NCBI GenBank assembly: GCA_002104945.1
Contig: MCFH01000076.1
Location: 124,001-188,000 of the forward strand
Direction: 5' to 3'
Length of the DNA: 64,000 nucleotides
From: Piromyces finnis
Taxonomy: Eukaryota > Neocallimastigomycota > Neocallimastigomycetes > Neocallimastigales > Neocallimastigaceae
Shown here: in pieces, positions 10,701 through 21,082 of the stretch
Position numbering within the stretch: position 1 is the stretch's first letter
How the letters are laid out: each line of letters opens with the position of its first letter
Position numbers and translations under genes: made by a program
Notes under the pieces: model-generated
Database searches by the model: none
What the model was told of the DNA's origin: nothing
What the model saw: the letters and a program-made list of their open reading frames with translations, nothing else

Positions 10701-12718
10701 TGATGTGAAGAAAGGAGTCCGTCAAGGTTGCCCTCTTTCTCCTATTCTCTTTAATCTCTTTATTAATGATATATTTAAAGAGTGCGAAGATCTCGGAGTC
10801 AGTTTAGGTGACACTCGATGCTGTGGTGGACTTTTTGCAGATGATATAGTTATTTGTGCTCCAACAAGAGGATGCTTAAAAAAGATGCTTAGAAGAGTTA
10901 ATGAATGGGCATTGTATAATGAAATGGAATTTGGTATCCAGAAATGTTCAACGATGGTGATTCGTCCTGAATCAATAGAAAATCAGAACAAGAGAGATCC
11001 AACATTTTACTTAGCAGGACAACCCATTCCAACTACTGATTGTTATACTTATCTTGGTGTTCCATTTGATAAGAATCTGTCCCTTAAACCAGTAATTAAA
11101 GCTCTTAATAACAAGGTTTTGAAAGGGCTTTTCTCAGTCAGTAAATTCTTAAGAAATCCTAATATTCCTATTCCTTTCAAAAAACTAGTACTTAACTCAC
11201 AAGTGATTAGCAGAGTTTCATACTTTGCACCATTACTTGGATCCAACAAAGCTAGGTCTAGGATTGCTCAGAAGCATGTTAACAAAGGAATACGATGGGT
11301 TGCCGGAGTTCATAAAGCTGTATCGTTTATATCTTTATACTCTATTTCAAAAGATTTGAATATTCCTCCATTGTCAGCCAAATGTGCGTTAGCTCAGGTT
11401 AGATGTTTTAACAAATGGAAAAACTCAAATTGTATTATCTCACACCTTGTCAATTACATTCCTAAATTTAGAAAATACACGTGGTGCAAATCAAGTAGGA
11501 CACTTGATAAAAAATTAAAGAAACATGGAGATGTTAAAGCAGTTAAAAACTTTTATTGGAAAGATCTCAAAGGGAATTCAATCAAAGCGCAATATTATGA
11601 TGATAATAAATTTATTGAAACTAAAGATTTTATTAAATTATGTTATGAGTACCCAGAGTTTGCCTATGGCTTCTACTGGCTATTGAAAGCAAGAAGCGGA
11701 TACAAGTTGGATGCTAGAGTTGCCAAAGCTACCAAATTTGTTGATCCAGTTTGTCCTAACTACTGTCCATGTTGCAAGTGTGGAGATCAAAGTATTAAAC
11801 ATTGGTTATTAGATTGTCCAACATTTAGAGATATCCGTATTAAACATTATGATTCTATAGTCCAGCTATTAAATTTTTTCAGTCAACGTAATTCCAATAG
11901 TCCTATCAATAATAATGAAATTGATAATATCAGTAGAGATAGTAATAACATTAATAGTAATAGTAACAATAGTAGTAATAACAATAGTAATAGTAACAAT
12001 AGTAATAGTAACAATAGTAATAATAACAATAATAGAAATAATAATATTAGTAATGATAGCAATAGTGAAGATAATAATTCTAATTTAAATAGTAATTTAG
12101 TTAATGATAGTAATAGTTCTAATAATCCGGTGAATATTAATGTGTATGATTATTCTAGTGTGTGCAGTAAAATATTTAAATTCCTTCTTGGGGGAAGAAG
12201 TTTTAACAATATTAATTACAATTCAAGGGAATGGAAAGAACTTTGTAAGCGTCAGATTCAATCTGATACTAACGAAGGAACACCATTCTTGACGGTAACC
12301 GCGGAACTTCTAACCAAAATCATGCCTTTTGCTATTGGCCAGCAATGGTCAATGTTCAAAAGGTTTGAAGCAACATCCAAGAGCGTCAATGCTGAAGAAA
12401 CAGTAAGACAGGCCAGGAGGGCCAGCGCAACCAATGGAGATCATAATTTTGTTCCATGATAAAATTTTGATCTTTGGCTCGGTGTCCCATTGGAAGTCAA
12501 ATACAATTATTATACTTTAGTATGATAGTGGCTTTCTTACTTTAATTAAAATTACTAGAATACATTATACCCAATTTTTATTCATTTGTGTTTATTTAAA
12601 CATATTTTTTTTATTTTTATTTATTTTTAATTTTTTATTACATGTATTATAATTTTAATTAAATTAATAATAAAGTGTAAAAATATTTGATGCCGTTAAA
12701 AAAAAAAAAAAAAAAAAA
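7773..12718 (+). mobile_element. Full-length non-LTR retrotransposon (LINE) with poly(A) tail
   Basis: A 4.9-kb element composed of a 151-base 5' UTR with a GA-rich segment (GAAGAGAGAGAGAGACAG), one long uninterrupted ORF (7924-12459), a 239-base 3' UTR and a 21-A tail (12698-12718). It is bracketed by an exact 14-base direct repeat (7759-7772, 12719-12732). The intact ORF, preserved catalytic motifs and perfect duplication suggest a recent insertion, possibly still competent. The strand of all signals agrees. A decayed relative sits at 7118-7405. Confidence 0.88.
7924..12459 (+). CDS. LINE polyprotein: APE-type endonuclease, reverse transcriptase, zinc knuckle
   Basis: Nicks target DNA and reverse-transcribes element RNA onto it. 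It has 1511 residues in one frame. Residues 1-125 are unassigned; about 125-245 are Gln- then Ser/Asn-rich low complexity. An exonuclease-endonuclease-phosphatase domain spans about 243-460 with SWNTNGWN, CFQETG, VGDFNM, SDIDHAL and SDHKPLL. The reverse transcriptase spans about 715-1050 with KASGPDGIPIEFYK, YRGISLINNGIKLISKI, FLDLRKAYDSVP, GVRQGCPLSPILFN, the catalytic FADD box at about 971-974 and YLGVPF. A Cys/His cluster at about 1277-1300 (CPCCKCG..H..DCP) matches the C-terminal zinc knuckle of many LINEs, followed by an Asn/Ser tract at about 1320-1405. No RNase H motif and no separate ORF1 are seen. I do not assign a clade. The first Met of the long frame was taken as start. Confidence 0.92.
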   Translation: MSVLYIKDKNYIRRGTRSYGIPLDDIRSFFIRGIRSWSVNMLWEKLEVILEDKFNSVISVKYFQTFNDHFFLVKVHGSSKDCIKILHMLKKKLSVTSISFSARSRRNHKYTFSTLKRKILVSNKHQHSIQQSFQQSVQQSVQQSHQQSDLQQDLQQDLQQVSHHENIPDLQQTQFQSQHSTINSNSSINSDNSSIVDSSSVSQPSSNSSTYSSDASSINNDDFNNNNNSNDSSSSNKPDNFSFCLSWNTNGWNHEKRDSISYFTAIFKPLFLCFQETGNGSGSNTDYPCRVTLRNYRHFFKKADESVPGMRGLYLGFHNSCQASLENFSGKYIISIYTFSLWNRFKCSIGNVYMPHSHHNIYVDHAKLEVRLWLQTHSSHPSILVGDFNMSKVKLSNWLSTNGLGDWEILPLRGSTISWTRGDQSSDIDHALINSKMKDLVHSGSFINNFYPVSDHKPLLINGKIIPMEDFSNDFNVPKKILKWNRLKCIEEKESILSHNKFQILSAKSSDPNVSTDELSKEFTSTAFSIADELSITSANNVIKSSFHISQQIFNLQKIKMKLYKRFKKERIYDIDEFIKRIKIYRKLIDYIHKRCNEFRKQEYLHWIKTGCEYMKSHNPKKAWKWIKKTAKIGKDSFFIAQPIKNKNGELVVATEEQLDVWHDHFENLASDPSGVSLDLEHWYEEPTNKRFSLPMLDEWDINQDISIDEVKSAILTTPNYKASGPDGIPIEFYKALVPSSNDSNNATGNNSSGNTTSDNDAHGLNFILKLFNRIWDGDFPNSWNESSIVSIPKKGDLTDCDNYRGISLINNGIKLISKIVTTRISEYGLKNKFIRPEQFGFRKKEESISLFISIQEICRRRQLDNKETYLAFLDLRKAYDSVPIGNILHKLDCLGIRGKSLQFIKNLYLTSKANVKLDGQFSKSFDVKKGVRQGCPLSPILFNLFINDIFKECEDLGVSLGDTRCCGGLFADDIVICAPTRGCLKKMLRRVNEWALYNEMEFGIQKCSTMVIRPESIENQNKRDPTFYLAGQPIPTTDCYTYLGVPFDKNLSLKPVIKALNNKVLKGLFSVSKFLRNPNIPIPFKKLVLNSQVISRVSYFAPLLGSNKARSRIAQKHVNKGIRWVAGVHKAVSFISLYSISKDLNIPPLSAKCALAQVRCFNKWKNSNCIISHLVNYIPKFRKYTWCKSSRTLDKKLKKHGDVKAVKNFYWKDLKGNSIKAQYYDDNKFIETKDFIKLCYEYPEFAYGFYWLLKARSGYKLDARVAKATKFVDPVCPNYCPCCKCGDQSIKHWLLDCPTFRDIRIKHYDSIVQLLNFFSQRNSNSPINNNEIDNISRDSNNINSNSNNSSNNNSNSNNSNSNNSNNNNNRNNNISNDSNSEDNNSNLNSNLVNDSNSSNNPVNINVYDYSSVCSKIFKFLLGGRSFNNINYNSREWKELCKRQIQSDTNEGTPFLTVTAELLTKIMPFAIGQQWSMFKRFEATSKSVNAEETVRQARRASATNGDHNFVP

Positions 12719-12732
12719 TTGATTCTTTTTTT
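12719..12732. repeat. Right 14-bp target-site duplication of LINE (TTGATTCTTTTTTT)
   Basis: Exact copy of 7759-7772, placed directly after the A tail. The T run then continues to 12742. Confidence 0.7.
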
Positions 12733-12789
12733 TTTTTTTTTTAATTTTAACCCATTCATAAATTTCATAAATTAGTACCCTGCTGATTT

Positions 12790-12802
12790 ATTAATAAATA
12801 GA
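12790..12802. repeat. Left 13-bp target-site duplication (ATTAATAAATAGA)
   Basis: Identical to 13305-13317 following the poly(A) run of the enclosed non-coding element. Confidence 0.7.
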
Positions 12803-13284
12803 GCATTCATAAGGCTTCTGGTTCGACCCCCGCCATTGACAGTTCTTTAGCGATTTTCCTGTTTCAGGTTTGCGCTTAAAGTATAGGGGTTAAAGGTCAA
12901 TTCAGGTAAGTATAACTATACCACCGGACTCTACCCTAAGCAGTTAATTCAGATTGGTAGTTTTCTCCGTATCAAGCGGTTTTCCCACTGAAGTTTAGAG
13001 TATATGTAGGAAGGGGTATCAATTAATTCACAGATTACTAACTATGGTCTTTGAGGGTTGTTCTCATCGTTAATCATCCTTCGCCAATAAAGGTTCAGGA
13101 GATCACTGGTGTTGGTAGCTCGGTCTTTGTGTGATAGGATCGTTAAGAGCAATAAGCCATTCCATATTAGCCCTGCCCAGAGGGATGATTGTGCCGACGT
13201 CGTTCTGATATGGCAATGTACAATAATGTACAATCACATACCATATATAACTCAGGGGGGTTAGATGAGGATATATGGAAGTCT

Positions 13285-13304
<20 letters not shown>
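12803..13304 (+). mobile_element. SINE-like non-coding retroposed element with B-box-like start
   Basis: About 500 bases of balanced composition in AT-rich DNA, ending in GGAAGTCT plus about 21 A and flanked by an exact 13-base direct repeat. Near its 5' end GGTTCGACCCC (12820-12830) fits the Pol III B-box consensus GGTTCGANNCC, as in the T arm of a tRNA, but only 17 bases precede it. A tRNA-like A box would not fit, so the copy is either 5'-truncated within a tRNA-derived head or the match is fortuitous. No coding frame is convincing; a 63-codon minus frame inside looks random. It is not the 3' end of the neighbouring LINE. I know no described family it matches. Confidence 0.68.
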
Positions 13305-13315
<11 letters not shown>

Positions 13316-13317
13316 GA
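13305..13317. repeat. Right 13-bp target-site duplication (ATTAATAAATAGA)
   Basis: Exact copy of 12790-12802, directly after the A tail (its first A may belong to the tail). Confidence 0.7.
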
Positions 13318-13677
13318 TTTTAATATTCAAATTCCAAATTAAAAAAATAAAATAAAATTTGAAATATTAATTAAAAAAGAAAAAAAAAGAAAAATTGTAC
13401 TTTTATTTTTACAAAATTAAATTTTAAAAAATATATAAATGACTAATAAAATTTTTATTTATTTAATTTTTTTTTATTATTTATAATACAAATGTTTTTT
13501 TTTTTTATAAACTTTTATTATTTATATAGATTATTAATTATTGAATCATTTTTTAACTATTTAATTCTCTATTTCTAATATTATTATAATGATTTTATTT
13601 ATATAATATAGCATTATGTGTATATATATTAAGATTTATATATATATAATAATATATTTTAAAATTCTGAAATTCCT
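13318..13677. other. AT-rich spacer, no gene seen
   Basis: 3' flank of the UGGT gene, nearly pure A/T with homopolymers. No features are supported. Confidence 0.5.
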
Positions 13678-16071
13678 TTAAAGTTCATCTTTTCCTTTAG
13701 CCTTTTCTTCAGATTTTATTTCTTCATTATTATTAAGCATCATTTCAACCTTCTTTTCAAATTCAGCAACTTCATTATCGTAAACAGACCATTCAGGTAA
13801 TAATCTACGAGCTCTATCTAATTTTGGTTCCTTGGTTAATGGGTTGTTACACTAATTATACAATTTAAAAAAATTGATTTTTTTTTTTTTTAGTTTAAAA
13901 TTCATTCTATTTTATATTTTATATATTAATCATTAACAAATTAAAAAAGTTTTCAATTATCTTACTAAATCAATAGTCTTGGCAGTCTTTAAGGAATCAT
14001 CATCACACCAGGTTTCACACCATAACCATTCTTGTGGTAATGAAAAGATTGGAATTGTATCTTGCATGTTATTTGGAAGATCTTGATCAAGATTAGCTAA
14101 AGAATTCTTATCAGCACTAAGCATTTGATATTCACCTCTTAATCTATCACCAGCAGCCATCTTTATTTAATTATTTAAAAAATAAATCATTTTTTTTTTA
14201 ATAAAAAATTTCTAAATGAGAAAAAAAAAAAAAAAAACTTTAAAACATACTTGTCTGAATTTTACTAAATCAATGACATATAAGGCACTTTTTTTTATTT
14301 GTTTATTATTTTATATAAATTTATTAGTTATATTTGTTTGTATGGTTAATGTATTTTTTTTTTTTTTAAATATTTACCTAATGTGATATGGTTTTCCACG
14401 TAAATGCTTTTCCCAGTAACCGGTTTTCCAGAATCTAAAACCTTCAGTTTCTTTTCTACTATCACAGAATGGGGTATAACCATATGGTGAACCGTGTAAG
14501 TCCATTTCAACTAATTCTTTAAGATCAGCTCTGACAATCTAAATAAAAAAAAAATTTTTTTTTTTTTTTTTATTTATTAAAATGTAAAATGGGTTATTTT
14601 TTAATAATAATACTTTTTTTCTTTTATAATCATTAAAATTTTGATATGTAAAATATTACTTGATCAGCATCAACGAAAATAACTTTTTCCAAGTCAAGTG
14701 GGAATAATACATCTAAGAAAAGAATCTTATAACTATAATAAAGGAATGTAGATTAATAAATAATAAATAATAAATTATGAATAATGATATAATAATTACC
14801 CCCAAATGGTTCTTTGCTTTTCAGATTGAGCTCTTAACCAGTGTGGCCATTTGTAAGTAACTAATTCATATTCAAAACCGTATTCCTTTGCTAAATGTGG
14901 AATAAAGTTCTTGAAGGATGGTGATAAGAAATTTTCAATAAGCCAGAATTTAACTGGAGTTTGGGTGTGTTTCATAACACCTAAAGTCATAACGGATAAT
15001 AAACGTTCGTATAAGTGACCAGAGGCAACAGAGAAAATATTAATTTTTTCTGCAGATTTCTTTGTCTCAGTACTGTTATTTTTATTATTGTTGTTATTAA
15101 TACCAAGCCTAATTTATTTATATTGAATAGTATAATAGATGTTGTGTTAGGAATAGTATTAAAAGTCTTTATCAACATTTAATGTAGTTATTATACAGGT
15201 GTATGTACTACTGCTTACTTTTTCTTTAATTTTCCCCAGATTTTATCATCATCTTTATTATCACTATTAGTGTTAGTACCTTCTTCAGATAATACATCTT
15301 CTCTTTCCATTCCTTTTTTCTTATCAACCTATTATTTATAAAATAAACACCCAATGGTTAATAAAAGAAATATATTGTAACACATATAACTATTGATCTT
15401 AAATTTTTTTTCTAAAAAAAAAAAAAAAAAAAATTTATGGAATATATACTCTTAAGAAAACAGTAGATCCTTCAAAGCTAGTTAAAGCAGTAGTAATTCC
15501 ATAATCTTCATATAATTTAACTAATTCATCATTTCTATCATCTAACCAAGAATTAATGCTGTCACCAACATTAATGATTTGATAAAGTTCAGCTGAACGA
15601 CCTGAACGAAGTTGTAATTCCCAAACACCTGGATTAGCCTTAAGTTGGAAATAACCAAGATTAGCCATTACAATAGTATCAACCATGGATGGGTAACTTT
15701 TTGTTCCTAAAATTAATTGAACACCTCTTGGTGGAGTATTTAAACGCATGTCTCTGGCATGACCTTCAATAAGAATATTCTTTAATTCAAATATAGCATT
15801 GACACCATTATCTTCTACAGACTTTAAACAAATATTATCTAAATCATGAACTGAAACAACTGGAGTAACGAGCCAAGCTTGTGGAGCTATAATTGATATA
15901 ATTTATTATCAATAATTTAAATTAAAATAGTTAATATAAAACATAAAATAATACTTATTACTAATTTATAAATTTACCATCAATGCCAACTGTAAATAAT
16001 GGGTCAATTGGAATGTTTTCAAATTCAGCCGTTGGTAATATTTGATTACTATAATTTTTTTTTAAAAATAA

Positions 16072-16106
<35 letters not shown>

Positions 16107-19100
16107 TAAATAATATATTAATTAAATAATAGTACTTTATTTCATTTATAACTGACTTATCATCATCAAAAGTCATTTCGGTATCAAAAGCATATCTATA
16201 GTATCTATCTAATTCTTGAACATCTTCATTTGGTTTTGGACTATATAATTGAACCTCAATAAAAACTTCTTTCATCTTACTAATAATCTATTTAAATAAT
16301 AAAAATTTAAAAATATTAGTTTAGATAATGGTTTATTATTATTATTATTCATAGCATTTTAAATTAATTACCATTAAAAATGAAGCAATCTTTTGACCGG
16401 TTTTAGAAGCTGGATCAATAACAGCAGTTAAATGATATTTAGCAGTTTCATCATTACCAGTATTAAAGTTTCTATATTAAATATAAATGAAGAAAAAAAA
16501 AAAGATAAATTAATAACAATAATAACAACAACAATAATGGGTTTTAGTGAACTTACGAATATTTGCTTTTAAACTTCTTTATATAACCAGAACCTATTCT
16601 ATCACTTCCAGAATCGTTAAAATCGGTTTTTACCTTATCCGCAGTATCACATGAGGCTACAATAGAGGTTGTTTTCATAATAAGGCTAGAATACCATTCT
16701 CTATTAAATGTATATACAAATTATTTAAAAATTAGAACAATATTACAGACGATATAATGTCTATTTTTGAAATGGAGATATAGGTATATATAAATGTAAC
16801 AAACGATATATGTACTTTATTGTAACGTCACCCCAATCAAGAGTTTTACCATAGGCTCTAACTTTACCAATCAAAATACGAATACGATGCTTGTATTCAA
16901 ATTCATATGAGAGTTTAATATCTTCATCAGTAAAAGTAACAGTATTCTTCCATGGTCCAATTAACTATATTTTAATATAAGGTGATTAATATATATAATG
17001 TATGCATATTATTAAAAAAGTAAATTTTTAACAATACTTACACGACCATTAATAACAATAGCTTGCATATCTTTTTTATCTCCAAGAGTTAGTTCAACAA
17101 TTTTGCTAACATCAACAGCTGGTTTTTGATTAATATAATCAACATCCTTTTGAAGAATAAGATTGCCGTACTTACTGTTTAATTCTTGAGCTTTCTTTAA
17201 AATTAATTCTTCACTAGCATCATCATCTAAATTTAATCTGGCTTCTAATAATTCTTTTATAAAATCAACTTCAGTATAATCAACATTTTTTGGGATACTA
17301 ACCATTGAAGCTTGATTTATTATATTTCTTATAACACTGGCTCTCTTATTATCAACGGAAGCACTATCAATAATAGAAACACGTGAACTTTTGCCACTCT
17401 TATCTTGAATATATTTGATCGCTTCTAAAGCTAATTTAATACCTTTATGACTGGATAAGTCAGAAATTGTCCAAATAGAAGCATGACTACCTAGTTTACC
17501 AGAATCTATATTGATATATATATGAGAAATATAATACAATTAATTATTATATAAATTTTATATTACTATAAAAATAATGTAACAATTTATTTTTAATATC
17601 AATTTACTTGAAAAGTATTTTAAGTTATCAATATTTTTGATAGAAAGAAGATCAATGAATTTAATTGGATTTTCATCACTTGGATAAATATAAATGTTCT
17701 TTCTCTTTCTTACATTTGGAGCATCAAGAATCTTGTTATAAATATTATCTTTATTAGTATATTCTTGATAGTAAACCTGTTAATGGATAATTTTATTAAT
17801 GGTATACAAAATTAATATTTATTTTTTGAAAGTTAGTTAATTTATTATTCTAAAGTTTTTCATATAAATGTAAATAATATACCTTTCTTAAAATACTGTC
17901 CATTTCATTCATAACAGAGGCCATCATTACTTGTTTCCAATCCTGATAATATTAGGAATTTAATAATAGTTTAAAGAATATTTATAATTTATGGTTTTAA
18001 TAAAAAACTAAAAATCTTTTTTTTTTTTTTATCACTATAAGTAATATATTTCAAAATTTTACCATTGAAAATTCAGAGTAGGCACCGTTAACGAAAAGAG
18101 CTGGAGATTCAGAGGAAATTCCGAATTTTTCACTGAAGTTTTTAAGTTCTTTATAATACTTTTTAATACCATATTCAAGAATATCATCATAATTTCTAAG
18201 ACTGATATCGTCATCAAGAAGTTTAAGTTTATTATCATCAAGAATCTTTTCAGTAACTTTTTTCAAAATAGCTTCATTAATATCAGATCCTTTAGATTCC
18301 TGATGTTTTAAAATAGAGTTTAATTAATTAGCTATTATTATTATTATAATTTTTATTTTAACATGCTAGATGAACTATATTTATTTAATTTCTAGTTTTG
18401 CATTTTTTATTCATTATAAATCTTTTTTTTTTATTGTTTTTTATTTGTTTATATACCTCTAAAAGTTTAACAATAAAGTTTTTAGCAGATTTTTTAGAAT
18501 ATTCTCTCATGAAAACCTCAAAGATAACACCAGCAGCAGAATCTTAAAATATAAAAAAAATTTTTTTATTATATTATAACTAACTATATAACTATATTAA
18601 AAAATTTTTTATTAATTATTTAGGAAAAATAAACATACTAATTTCAGTTTTCTTTTCTAAACCGACAATTGGTACAACACCAAAACGGATTGGGACACCT
18701 CTTTCGATGAAAACAAAGATTTCTGTGAAAATTTCAAGAACATTATTTTTGGATATATCAACAACAAATAAAGCATTGTAAAGGTTTCTTGCAATACGAT
18801 GCATTTGTCCTTGATAATATAATGGTTGTAATATCTTGATTAAAAATTATATATATATATATTATATGATTATTAAATAAATAAAATTTATTTTATTTAT
18901 ATATAGTAAAATTTATTTTATTATAGAATTTTATAATATTACTTCTCTAAGACTCTTTGGCCATTTTTCGTATCTGGAATCAGATTCTAAATTATTCCAC
19001 CAGGAAACAATATCATCACGAACATCATAGTATTCAATATCTGAACTTCTTTTATCTTCTTTCTCATCATTAGCACTATTTAAAAGGTTAACTGAATCTT

Positions 19101-20177
19101 TGTTGGAATAGCCTAATGAATTTAATTGTTTGATTGATTTATTTTCAGATGCAAAGATACGTAAAATACTGAATGGATTAAGATTCTTTGTATCAATTTC
19201 AAGTCCATTAACATAAAGACTGTTATAATCTGGAACATAGAAAAGTTTTTGAAGATATTTAATTTCAGAAGAATATTCTTCAATTAATGGCATTTGATTA
19301 ATTATATGACTAATTTTTGGATAATTAGAAGATAATTGATTTAAAACATAAAGTGGATTAGAACTAGTAGTAATATATTGTATAAGTTTAGTACCAAGAT
19401 CTTCAGTTTCATTTTTTAATAATTTCTTTAAAACTGGAATTTCTTGTTTTTGTAATAAATCATTGAACTTATTAAATTCTTCTTCAAGTTTTGGGTATGT
19501 TTCAATTAATCTGTTTAAACCAAATTCCTTACTAGGAATATTTGGTATTTTTTCATGGCTCTTTTTTATATTTTCTTTATCTAGTAGTAAATAGTTCAAT
19601 ACAAATAATAATGATTTATATTGTATTATTTAAAGATTTGCAAAAAAAGAGCAAAAAATTTATATTTATTATAATTCTATATAAAAACGAAATATGAATA
19701 TAACAAAAATTTACCATCTTTTTTTAATTTTCTATCATCAATAACTTTATATTCAGTATTTTTAATAGCCATTTCAACACCGTAACCAGAAATAGTTATT
19801 GGATTATTGTTATATTGCTCATCAGAGGATTTTTTGTATCTAATTACAAATGATAAACCTGCTTCTTCATTTATTCTTAATAATTCATCTAAATATTCCC
19901 CAAAATTTTCTGATAAAATATCTCCATAAAAAATAACAAAACCATTTTCTTTTCCAGAAGATGATCCTTTTACATGATCGGTTGGTAATGGAATTGGTGA
20001 TTTTTTGTCACTTTTAATAATTAAAATTTATTATATCATTACAGTTTTTTAAAAAAATTGAAGTAATTTCATTTTAATTTTATTTATTGAAATAAAATAT
20101 ATTATTAAAAAAAAAAAAAAAAAAACATTAAGTATACAATTAAATATTAATATAAATATTTAAAATACATTTTTGTT

Positions 20178-20219
<42 letters not shown>

Positions 20220-21082
20220 ATTTATGTCTACCTTTTATTCATGGTGTATTTTCCATCAACTAAAGAAATTTGTGCAATTTTCTTGAATGATTCCATTTCA
20301 CAAATTTGACTACCATACCAATCTAACCAATTTTGACAAGTATTATCAAATTTTGAGTTAGCCTTATGACTTGGAATAACACTAGCATTATAATAATGAT
20401 AATGAGATTGAATAAGTGGAGCTTCAGAACGTAAACTTAAGGATAATTTTAATAAAGATTCAATTTCTAATTCAGAAACTTCAGGAAGATTCATAGCATA
20501 TTGATATTGGTCATAGGCTGTTTTTGGAAAATCCTTTTCTTTTGATATTTTTGAAAGTAAAGGAAAGTATAAACTTGGTTTTTCTTTTGAAATAAATTCA
20601 CTTTTTTATGAAAATATTTATATCATTATTAATATATGTGTTGATATTTTTTTATATAAATAAATTGAGAATTAAAATTTGTTATAAAATTTATAATTTA
20701 AAAAATTATTTTGTTTATTTTTAAAATAAATAAATATTAATTAAATGTAATATTATTGAAAATTTATCATAATGTATATATTAATTTGTAAATATATGTA
20801 TTATTTGAAATCTGTTCTAATTTTAATTTTTATTATTTTTTATAAAATAAATTGTATTTGATAATTATCATATAATTTTTCTTTTTTATTAAATTAATTA
20901 TACTCTTTAAAAAATAAAGAAATAAATAATGCTTACAGAGCTTCCAAAATTAATGGTGTATTATCCCATGGTGTTTGTAATGAAATTTTTACTGGTGGTG
21001 AATCTTTTTTAATATCTTCACATTTTACATTTAATACTATTAGAGTATAAATGAATATAGAAAATATATTCCAATATTTCAT
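13678..21082 (-). CDS. UGGT: UDP-glucose:glycoprotein glucosyltransferase (ER folding sensor), 23 exons
   Basis: Re-glucosylates N-glycans on misfolded glycoproteins in the ER so that they re-enter the calnexin cycle. Deduced exons, 5' to 3' on the minus strand: 21082-20937, 20600-20232, 20010-19715, 19580-18943, 18834-18639, 18542-18457, 18299-18063, 17942-17883, 17776-17608, 17505-17042, 16964-16816, 16700-16557, 16471-16372, 16287-16136, 16048-15978, 15886-15450, 15328-15219, 15108-14800, 14732-14660, 14538-14378, 14287-14251, 14160-13966, 13851-13678. They sum to 4773 bases (1590 residues) with frame kept at every join. There is an N-terminal signal peptide ([17 protein letters not shown]), a thioredoxin-like sensor region, and a C-terminal GT24 catalytic domain from about residue 1298 with [19 protein letters not shown] (DxD near 1399-1401), [30 protein letters not shown] and [14 protein letters not shown]. 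It ends in KDEL, the ER retrieval signal. A Lys/Asn-rich linker near 1250-1295 precedes the catalytic domain. Identity is very confident; a few splice borders could shift slightly. Confidence 0.95.

Noticed and set aside
12820-12830. A tRNA gene at the GGTTCGACCCC motif
   Set aside because: No cloverleaf can be folded: the D arm and anticodon arm are missing upstream, and AT-rich target DNA begins 17 bases before.
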